From positions 62,001 through 126,000 of the forward strand of contig NZ_FNJJ01000013.1 in the NCBI RefSeq assembly GCF_900104265.1: a stretch of DNA of 64,000 bases, given 5' to 3'. Shown here piece after piece: positions 8,903-15,738 of the stretch. The translations under genes and the position numbers were made by a program. The notes beneath the pieces were generated by a model. That model did no database searches. It saw only the letters and a list, made by a program, of their open reading frames with translations, and was not told where the DNA came from. Positions within the stretch are counted from its first letter, which is position 1; every line of letters starts with the position of its first letter. The stretch comes from Ectopseudomonas guguanensis (GTDB lineage Bacteria > Pseudomonadota > Gammaproteobacteria > Pseudomonadales > Pseudomonadaceae).

Positions 8903-8922
8903 AAACCAATAATATGGTTATA
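8903..8922 (+). promoter_or_regulatory. Candidate CysB autoregulatory palindrome
   Basis: AACC-A-ATAATA-T-GGTT (8904-8920) lies about 50 bases before the cysB start. The same ATAACC/GGTTAT halves recur upstream of cysH (10687-10722). The assignment to CysB is inference. Confidence 0.4.
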
Positions 8923-8969
8923 TACGGCATTGGCGGCAGTTGCCTGCCTTACTGCTCTGAGGGAAATCT

Positions 8970-9944
8970 ATGAAGCTTCAGCAACTGCGCTACATCTGGG
9001 AAGTCGCGCACCACGACCTCAACGTATCGGCTACCGCTCAGAGCCTGTACACCTCGCAACCAGGGATCAGCAAGCAGATTCGCTTGCTCGAGGATGAACT
9101 GGGCGTGGAAGTCTTCGCCCGCAGCGGCAAGCACCTGACCCGCGTGACCCCGGCCGGGGAGCGCATCATCACCACGGCCGGCGAGATTCTGCGCAAGGTC
9201 GAAAGCATCAAGCAGATCGCCCAGGAATTTTCCAACGAGAAGAAGGGCACGCTGTCCATCGCCACCACCCATACCCAGGCGCGCTATGCCCTGCCGCCGG
9301 TGATCAGCGCCTTCATCAAGCAGTACCCGGACGTGTCGCTGCACATGCATCAGGGCACGCCGACACAAATTGCCGAGATGGCAGCCGACGGCAGTGTCGA
9401 CTTCGCCATCGCCACCGAAGGTCTGGAACTGTTCAACGACCTGATCATGATGCCCTGCTATCGCTGGAACCGCTGCGTGGTGGTGCCGCAGGGGCATCCG
9501 TTGACCAAGCTGCCGAAACTGACCCTCGAGGCCCTGGCCGAACATCCCATCGTCACCTACGTATTCGGTTTCACCGGGCGTTCGAAGCTGGACGAAGCCT
9601 TCAATCATCGCGGCCTGACGCCCAAGGTGGTGTTCACCGCGGCCGACGCCGACGTGATCAAGACCTACGTACGCCTGAACCTGGGCGTGGGCATCGTGGC
9701 CAAGATGGCCGTCGACCCCAAGCTGGACCCGGACCTGGTGGTGCTCGATGCCGACGACCTGTTCGAGCCCAGCGTGACCAAGATCGGCTTCCGTCGCGGT
9801 ACCTTCCTGCGTGGCTTCATGTGCGACTTCATCGAGCGTTTCGCCCCACACCTGAACCGCGACATGCTGGCCAAGGCGGTGCAGTGCCACAACAAGTCCG
9901 AACTCGAGGACCTCTTCGCAGGTGTCGAGCTGCCGATGCACTGA
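8970..9944 (+). CDS. cysB: HTH-type transcriptional regulator CysB
   Basis: 324 residues, the usual length. LysR family: N-terminal winged HTH MKLQQLRYIWEVAHHDLNVSATAQSL-type with QPGISKQIRLLEDELG as recognition region, then the two-lobed effector domain with TTHTQARYALPP and GTPTQIAEM, the sulfate/O-acetylserine-binding segment of CysB. It activates sulfate uptake and assimilatory sulfur genes when sulfur is limiting. The adjacent convergent gene is cysH, a likely target. AGGGAAATCT supplies the ribosome site. Confidence 0.96.
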   Translation: MKLQQLRYIWEVAHHDLNVSATAQSLYTSQPGISKQIRLLEDELGVEVFARSGKHLTRVTPAGERIITTAGEILRKVESIKQIAQEFSNEKKGTLSIATTHTQARYALPPVISAFIKQYPDVSLHMHQGTPTQIAEMAADGSVDFAIATEGLELFNDLIMMPCYRWNRCVVVPQGHPLTKLPKLTLEALAEHPIVTYVFGFTGRSKLDEAFNHRGLTPKVVFTAADADVIKTYVRLNLGVGIVAKMAVDPKLDPDLVVLDADDLFEPSVTKIGFRRGTFLRGFMCDFIERFAPHLNRDMLAKAVQCHNKSELEDLFAGVELPMH

Positions 9945-9957
9945 CGCAGCACCAGAA

Positions 9958-9992
9958 CGAAACATGGCGCCCAAGGGCGCCATGTTTCGTTT
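9958..9992. terminator. Bidirectional terminator between cysB and cysH
   Basis: GAAACATGGCGCCC AA GGGCGCCATGTTTC, a 14-pair perfect stem with T-rich flanks, between convergent genes. Confidence 0.9.
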
Positions 9993-10002
9993 CAGCCGGT
10001 GA

Positions 10003-10623
10003 TCAGTGGCTCAGGTGCAGGCCGCACTCACGGTTGTCCTCGCCCTTGGTCGGATCGAAGTAATCGAAGTTGTTCGGCAGGTCGTGAGCGACCAGGTACT
10101 GGTAGAGGTCCTTGGAAGACCAGTGCAGCAGCGGGGCGACCTTGATCAGACCGTCCGGGTTGATGCTGATCGGCTCCATCTGCGCGCGCACTGCCGTGTC
10201 GGTGGCGCGCAGGGCGGTGAACCAGACGCTTGGCGCGGTTTCGCGCAGGGCGCGGGCGAAGGGCTCGAGCTTCACTTCTTCGGTGAAGGCGGCGTGGCGC
10301 GGATCGTCCAGGCCGGGCACCGGGCCGTCGATGGCTTCGCGATGGGCGCGCGAGCGCTTGGGCAGGTAGGTGATCAGATTCAGGTTGAGCTTGCGCGTCA
10401 CCTCGTCGGCGAAGCGATAGGTGGCTTCGGTGTTGTAGCCGCTGTCCATCCAGACCACCGGGATATCCGGTTTGACCTGGCTGACCATGTGCAGGATCAC
10501 CGCTTCGAACGGGCGGAAGTTGGTGGTGCAGATGGCAGGTTTGCCCAGTCCGATGGCCCACTGCACCAGTTTTTCAGGCTGGTTGCCGAATTCGGCATTG
10601 AGCGCGTCCAGGTCGAGTTCCAT
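10003..10623 (-). CDS. cysH: Phosphoadenosine phosphosulfate reductase family protein, no Fe-S motif
   Basis: 206 residues. It has the adenylyl-sulfate reductase architecture: VVWMDSGYNTEATYRFADEV for nucleotide binding, WFTALRATDT, and the C-terminal RECGLH with the catalytic Cys200 in the mobile tail. It lacks the two cysteine pairs that bind the 4Fe-4S cluster of the APS reductases usual in Pseudomonas, and the PP-loop segment reads CTTNFRPFEAV instead of the SFGxQAAV-like form. By family rules this is the PAPS-using type (thioredoxin-dependent, releases sulfite), about 40 residues shorter than E. coli CysH. Its position next to cysB supports the sulfate assimilation role; substrate choice is inferred. 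Confidence 0.8.
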   Translation of the reverse strand: MELDLDALNAEFGNQPEKLVQWAIGLGKPAICTTNFRPFEAVILHMVSQVKPDIPVVWMDSGYNTEATYRFADEVTRKLNLNLITYLPKRSRAHREAIDGPVPGLDDPRHAAFTEEVKLEPFARALRETAPSVWFTALRATDTAVRAQMEPISINPDGLIKVAPLLHWSSKDLYQYLVAHDLPNNFDYFDPTKGEDNRECGLHLSH

Positions 10624-10686
10624 GCTGAGGACTCCAGATCGTGTGCGAGAGGGCGCGATGGTAGCAAAGGCCGGTTATGCGGCTAA

Positions 10687-10722
10687 ATAACCAAGACTAT
10701 TGTCGAGCTTTCTTATGGTTAT
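10687..10722 (-). promoter_or_regulatory. Candidate CysB site upstream of cysH
   Basis: Inverted repeat with ATAACCAAGA on the left and TCTTATGGTTAT on the right, 64 bases before the cysH start and resembling the palindrome in front of cysB. Binding by CysB is inference. Confidence 0.4.
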
Positions 10723-10797
10723 AAGAGGCCGCATTGCACGAGCCCAGCCCAGCGGCTACAGTGCCGGCTCCTTTTTGGCTCAACCGAGGAGTGGCCT

Positions 10798-11415
10798 GTG
10801 GAAATCGCGTGTCTCGACCTGGAAGGCGTACTGGTCCCGGAAATCTGGATCGCCTTCGCGGAAAAAACCGGTATCGAGTCGCTCAAGGCGACCACCCGCG
10901 ACATCCCCGATTACGACGTGCTGATGCAGCAGCGCCTGCGCATCCTCGACGAGCACGGCCTGAAGCTCAAGGACATCCAGGATGTGATTGCCACGCTCAA
11001 GCCGCTCGACGGCGCGGTGGAGTTCGTCGACTGGCTGCGTGAGCGCTTCCAGGTGGTGATCCTCTCCGACACCTTCTACGAATTCTCCCAGCCGCTGATG
11101 CGCCAGCTCGGTTTCCCGACCCTGCTGTGCCACCGCCTGATCACCGACGAGAACGACCGCGTGGTCAGCTACCAGCTGCGTCAGAAGGACCCCAAGCGCC
11201 AGTCGGTCATCGCCTTCAAGAGCCTGTACTACCGGGTGATCGCGGCGGGCGACTCGTACAACGACACCACCATGCTCAGCGAAGCCCATGCCGGCATCCT
11301 GTTCCATGCGCCGGACAACGTGATCCGCGAGTTCCCGCAGTTTCCGGCGGTACACACCTTCGATGCGCTCAAGCAGGAATTCCTCAAGGCGTCGAACCGC
11401 AAGCTGAGTCTGTAA
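10798..11415 (+). CDS. thrH: Bifunctional phosphoserine phosphatase / homoserine phosphotransferase ThrH
   Basis: 205 residues from a GTG preceded by GAGGAG. HAD superfamily: motif I is CLDLEG (Asp7, with Glu9 in place of the usual second Asp, as in ThrH), motif II VILSDTFYEF, motif III Lys in KDPKRQS, motif IV AAGDSYNDTTM. It moves phosphate from phosphoserine to homoserine, giving both serine and homoserine phosphate, and links threonine and serine biosynthesis. Cytoplasmic, monocistronic. Confidence 0.95.
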   Translation: MEIACLDLEGVLVPEIWIAFAEKTGIESLKATTRDIPDYDVLMQQRLRILDEHGLKLKDIQDVIATLKPLDGAVEFVDWLRERFQVVILSDTFYEFSQPLMRQLGFPTLLCHRLITDENDRVVSYQLRQKDPKRQSVIAFKSLYYRVIAAGDSYNDTTMLSEAHAGILFHAPDNVIREFPQFPAVHTFDALKQEFLKASNRKLSL

Positions 11416-11426
11416 GATCGATGCAT

Positions 11427-11456
11427 GAAAAACGCCGCGATTTCGCGGCGTTTTTC
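11427..11456. terminator. Bidirectional terminator between thrH and pabB
   Basis: GAAAAACGCCGCG ATTT CGCGGCGTTTTTC; T runs on both strands between convergent genes. Confidence 0.92.
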
Positions 11457-11466
11457 GTTTGCGGGC

Positions 11467-12825
11467 TTATTCGGCTTCGGCCGACAGGCGCTCCAGCGTC
11501 TCCAGCAGCACCTTCACCTTGGTGATCGACTCCTGATACTCGGCCTGCCAGTTGGAGTCGGCGACGATGCCGCCACCGCCCCAGCAGCTGACCACGCCGT
11601 CCTTGACCAGCAGGCTGCGGATGGCGATGGAACTGTCCATTTCGCCGCGTACATCGAGATAGAGCAGGGAGCCGCAGTAGAGCCCGCGCCGGGTCGGCTC
11701 CAGCTCGTCGATGATCTGCATGGCGCGGATCTTCGGCGCGCCGGTGATGGAGCCGCCGGGGAAGCTGCCAGCGATCAGGTCCAGGGCATCCTTGCCGGGC
11801 GCCAGCTCGGCGGTCACGCAACTGACCAGATGATGCACGTTGGGGTAGCTCTCCAGGGCGAACAGCTCGGGCACCCTGACCGAGCCGATGCGGCAGCTGC
11901 GGCCGAGATCGTTGCGCAGCAGATCGACGATCATCAGGTTCTCGGCGCGGTCCTTGCGGCTGGCCAGCAGGTCCTGCGCCTGGGCCTGATCGTCGTCTGG
12001 GTCATTGCCGCGGCGTCGGGTGCCCTTGATCGGGCGGGTTTCCACCTGGCCCGCGCTGACCTTGAGAAAACGTTCGGGCGACAGGCTGACAATGGCGTCG
12101 CCACCACCCAGGCTCTGGAAGCCCGAGAACGGTGTCGGGCATGCCTGGCGCAGCGCCTGATACGCCGCCCACGGATCGCCCGCGCAGGGCGCCTGAAAGC
12201 GCTGGGCGAAATTCACCTGATAGCAGTCGCCGGCGAGGATGTAACGCTGGATGCGTTCGATCGCCTGGCGATAGCTGTTCTGATCGAGATCGGCCTGGAA
12301 CGGCCGGGTCAGTCGGAAGGGAGTCAGGTTTTCGCCATGGGGGGCCTCGAACAGTGCCTGTAGACGCTCGCGCTCGGCCTGCGGCAGGCTCGGGTGATAC
12401 AGCAGGGCGCTGGTGCGGAGCTGGTGATCGCTGATCAGCGCCCAGGCATAGAGACCGAAGCGCGCATCCTCGAGCCCCAGGTCGTCGACGCTCTGCTCGG
12501 GCAGGGCCTCCAGGCGGCGGCCGAAGTCGTAGGACAGGTAACCGATCAAGCCGCCGACGAATGGCACCTCCTGTTGGGCTGGCGCCTCGGCCTGGCCAAG
12601 GCTCTGCAGGGCGCTCCGCAGTCGCTGGAGGAAATCGTTGGCCGATTCGTCGGCCGCTGGCGCCAGTTCTGCCAATGGCCAGGCGCTCATAAGGTCATAG
12701 CGTCCACGCTCGGCATGCGGACGTCCGGCATCCAGCAGGACGGCACCTGGGGCCTGGCGAATGCGCCGGAAGTAGTCGCTGGGGTCTGTCCGGTAGGGAA
12801 GAGGGTGCAGGGAGCAGCTGGGCAT
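11467..12825 (-). CDS. pabB: Aminodeoxychorismate synthase component I
   Basis: 452 residues from the ATG at 12825; an in-frame ATG at 12879 would add 18 residues, but the shorter form (MPSCSLHPLPYR) matches the usual family N-terminus. It converts chorismate to 4-amino-4-deoxychorismate for folate, with ammonia from PabA. Chorismate-binding domain motifs: IKGTRRRG (the catalytic Lys of the PabB type), MIVDLLRNDLGR, GSITGAPKIRAMQIIDELE and GSLLYLDVRGEMD. No glutaminase or PabC domain is fused. Upstream sequence shows no clear ribosome site for either start. Confidence 0.93.
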   Translation of the reverse strand: MPSCSLHPLPYRTDPSDYFRRIRQAPGAVLLDAGRPHAERGRYDLMSAWPLAELAPAADESANDFLQRLRSALQSLGQAEAPAQQEVPFVGGLIGYLSYDFGRRLEALPEQSVDDLGLEDARFGLYAWALISDHQLRTSALLYHPSLPQAERERLQALFEAPHGENLTPFRLTRPFQADLDQNSYRQAIERIQRYILAGDCYQVNFAQRFQAPCAGDPWAAYQALRQACPTPFSGFQSLGGGDAIVSLSPERFLKVSAGQVETRPIKGTRRRGNDPDDDQAQAQDLLASRKDRAENLMIVDLLRNDLGRSCRIGSVRVPELFALESYPNVHHLVSCVTAELAPGKDALDLIAGSFPGGSITGAPKIRAMQIIDELEPTRRGLYCGSLLYLDVRGEMDSSIAIRSLLVKDGVVSCWGGGGIVADSNWQAEYQESITKVKVLLETLERLSAEAE

Positions 12826-13023
12826 GCGTGGCAGTCGGGAGAGATGAAAAGGCGATTGTAGTGCGCCGCTAACATTCATCCTAGAGCTTGCGCCGGGTTT
12901 ACTCGGCTGCGTGCGGCTGATTAGTATGGCGCTATGCCAGGACGTTGAATCCAGGGGCTGCCTTCGAGTGGAATGAAGAGCGGACCCCGATAACAGAACA
13001 ATAATTTACAAGGGATCCAGGCC

Positions 13024-15738
13024 ATGGATGTAGTTATAGGTCCAGCCGCCGGAAGCCTGCTGCGCTCGAAACTGTCGCCGCCTCAGGCATCCGCGGACTA
13101 TCTGGCAAGACCCCAGGTCGAAGCCGCGCTTTCGGCCCATCCCCATGCCCGTCTCGTGCTGTTCTGTGCGCCAGCCGGCTTCGGCAAGACCACCGCACTG
13201 GCGATGCTCGGCGAACAGCGTCGGCAGGCCGGCAGTGCGCTCGCCTGGCTATCGCTGGGCTCGGATGATGACGAGCCGGTGCGTTTCTTCCAGCAACTGA
13301 TCGAAGCATTGGGGCGCGCGCTGCCGGGCCTGGGTGACGACGCCCTGGGCTACCTGCGCAATACCATGCGCGTGCCGGTCGAGGCGGTGATGGAAAGCCT
13401 GCTGGCGGACCTTTCGCAGCGCTCGGAGCCGCTGCTGCTGGTCCTCGATGATTTGCATCTGATCCAGGATGGCGAGCTGCTGGCCGCGCTCAATCGCCTG
13501 GTCAAGCTGGCACCACCGACGTTCACCCTGGCCATCGGTAGCCGTTCGCAACCGGCCCTGAGCCTGGCCACCTTGCGCGCCAAGGGCCTGCTGCTGGAGC
13601 TTGGCAGCGATGAACTCAGGCTCAACCCGCAAGAGGCGCGCAGCTATCTGGAGCGCAGCGGCCTGCAGCTCAACGCCGAGACCTTCGGTGCCCTCTACAG
13701 CCATACCGAGGGCTGGATGGTCGGCGTACACCTGGCCGCCCTGTGGCTGCGCAATCACCCGCAGCCGACGGAGCGCATGGCCGAGCTGGGCGCCGACAAG
13801 CATGCGGTCGGCGACTATCTGCTGCGCTCGGTGTTCGAGCAGTTGCCCGCCGAGCGTCAGGAGCAGTTGCTCGCCCTGGGCGTGGCGCAGCAGCTCAGTG
13901 GCGACCTGGCCAATGCGCTGACTGGCCGCCACGACGGCCAGCAGTTGCTGGAAGACCTGGAAGCGATGCAGCTGTTTCTCCTGCCCATGGACCGCGAGCG
14001 CCAGTGGTATCGCTTCCATAACCTGTTCGCCGAGTTCCTGCGCAGCCGCCTCAAGGAGCGTGACCCGGAGCGCTTCAAGCAACTGCACTTCAATGCCAGC
14101 CTGTGGTTCACCAATCACCACATGCAGAACCTGGCCATCGAGCACGCCTGCCTGGCCGAAGATGCCGAAATGCTCGCCGCGCTGGTCGATGGCTGCGGCC
14201 TGGAACTGATCAACCGCGGCCAGCTCAATCTCATCTACAAGTGGCGTCAGCACGTGCCGGACGAGATCGCCGCGCGCTTCCCGGTGCTGGTGCTCGCCGA
14301 CGTCTGGACGCGGGCGACCGAGCTGGGGCTTGGCGAAGCCAACCGCATGCTCGACGAACTGCTCGAACGCTGGGGCGAATCGCGCGCCAAGGGGCCCTTG
14401 AGTGACAAGGTTCTGGCGACCCTGGCGATCAAGGCGGTGATCGCCCTGCAGAAGGACGACCTGGACACCTGCGTCAGCCTGGCCCGGCGTATCGAGGCGC
14501 AGCTCGGGCAGCACACCGCGTTCCTCGAAGTGGCCATCCTCACCGTCGGCGCCCTGGCCAACGTCATGCTTGGCCAGGGCGAACAGGCGCGCAAGCTGCT
14601 GGCGCTGGCGCAACAGCGCAATCACTTCCTCGAAGGCCGCTATCTGGACATGCAGCTGGCCAACGTGGAGGTCCTGCTGTGTCTGGAGCAGGGGCGGGTG
14701 AAGCAGGCGCAACTGCTGTTCGAGCAACTGCATGGGCGCATGATGCCCTGGTTCGGCGAGAAGTCCCGGGCCCTGGCATTGCCGACCATCACCGAGTCGC
14801 TGGTGGCCTACCACCAGGGCCGTGTGGAGGGTCTGCAGGAGCGGCTGCGCTGGGCTCTGGCCACGGTCGACGTGATCAACCCGATCGATCTGTACGCCCA
14901 GGCGATGCTTTGCCTGGCGCGCATCCAACGTCTGCAGGAGGCGCCGAAAGAGGCGGTGGCGACCCTGGTGCTGATGCAGAACCTGGCGGCGCGCAACCAT
15001 TCCTGGCGCTTCTACGCGCAGGCGGTGGGCGAAGAGATCGCGCTGATTCTGCAGGAGCCGGCAGCCGACCGCTGCAAGCGCGCCGAGCAGCGCCTGAAGT
15101 CGGTGGACTGGGCCAAGCTGGCGGGCCATTACAGGCAGCGCAGCTTCAATCCGGTGTCATGGGTGCTGGGCCTGACCCGCATTCGCCTGCAGCAGGCACG
15201 CGGGCATTACAGCGAAGCGCTGCATGAGATCACCCAGCTGCGCGGCCAACTGCAGAGTGGCTGGCACGCTTTGCAGCGTCTGCGTCTGGACCTGCTGGCG
15301 GCGCTGAGCTATCAGCGTCTGGGTTACCAGGAACGTGCGCAGAGCCTGCTGGTGCAGTGCCTGATCGGCGCGGAGCGAGAGGAGGCGCGCAGCCTGTTCA
15401 TCGAGGAGGGCGAGGCCATCCGCCAGTTGCTCCAGCAACTGGAAGCGGCCGAGCGCCAGCCGGCCTTGCAGGCCTTCATCCGCAGCCTGCTGAGCGCCTG
15501 GCCCGGCCAGGATTCGCGGCAGCCGCAGGACGTGCCGGAGGAAGGGCTGACCGAGCGTGAGCGCGAAGTGGTCTGCCTGGCTGCCAAGGGCATGTCCAAC
15601 GAAGAGATCGGCCAGCAGTTGTCGCTGGCCCTGGGGACCGTCAAATGGCACCTGCACAACATCTACGAAAAGCTCAAGGTGCGTAATCGCACCCAAGCCA
15701 TCCGCCGTGCCCGCGAGCTGAGCCTACTCGAATCATGA
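13024..15738 (+). CDS. MalT/LAL-type LuxR family ATP-dependent regulator 1
   Basis: 904 residues. The N-terminal STAND NTPase has Walker A APAGFGKTT (residues 49-57) and Walker B LLLVLDDLHLI (about 139-149); the centre (about 350-820) is a helical TPR-like repeat sensor region; the C-terminus (from residue about 842) is a LuxR HTH with LTEREREVVCLAAKGMSNEE and GTVKWHLHNIYEKL. Such proteins are activated by a ligand plus ATP and then bind DNA. The last four bases overlap the ATG of the second regulator (ATGA), so both are made together. The adjacent envelope locus at 18.7-23.8 kb is the obvious candidate target. Confidence 0.9.
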   Translation: MDVVIGPAAGSLLRSKLSPPQASADYLARPQVEAALSAHPHARLVLFCAPAGFGKTTALAMLGEQRRQAGSALAWLSLGSDDDEPVRFFQQLIEALGRALPGLGDDALGYLRNTMRVPVEAVMESLLADLSQRSEPLLLVLDDLHLIQDGELLAALNRLVKLAPPTFTLAIGSRSQPALSLATLRAKGLLLELGSDELRLNPQEARSYLERSGLQLNAETFGALYSHTEGWMVGVHLAALWLRNHPQPTERMAELGADKHAVGDYLLRSVFEQLPAERQEQLLALGVAQQLSGDLANALTGRHDGQQLLEDLEAMQLFLLPMDRERQWYRFHNLFAEFLRSRLKERDPERFKQLHFNASLWFTNHHMQNLAIEHACLAEDAEMLAALVDGCGLELINRGQLNLIYKWRQHVPDEIAARFPVLVLADVWTRATELGLGEANRMLDELLERWGESRAKGPLSDKVLATLAIKAVIALQKDDLDTCVSLARRIEAQLGQHTAFLEVAILTVGALANVMLGQGEQARKLLALAQQRNHFLEGRYLDMQLANVEVLLCLEQGRVKQAQLLFEQLHGRMMPWFGEKSRALALPTITESLVAYHQGRVEGLQERLRWALATVDVINPIDLYAQAMLCLARIQRLQEAPKEAVATLVLMQNLAARNHSWRFYAQAVGEEIALILQEPAADRCKRAEQRLKSVDWAKLAGHYRQRSFNPVSWVLGLTRIRLQQARGHYSEALHEITQLRGQLQSGWHALQRLRLDLLAALSYQRLGYQERAQSLLVQCLIGAEREEARSLFIEEGEAIRQLLQQLEAAERQPALQAFIRSLLSAWPGQDSRQPQDVPEEGLTEREREVVCLAAKGMSNEEIGQQLSLALGTVKWHLHNIYEKLKVRNRTQAIRRARELSLLES

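Noticed and set aside
13249..15129. 626-codon antisense frame opposite LuxR regulator 1
   Set aside because: Same reason; no family features, and the plus strand has clear domains.
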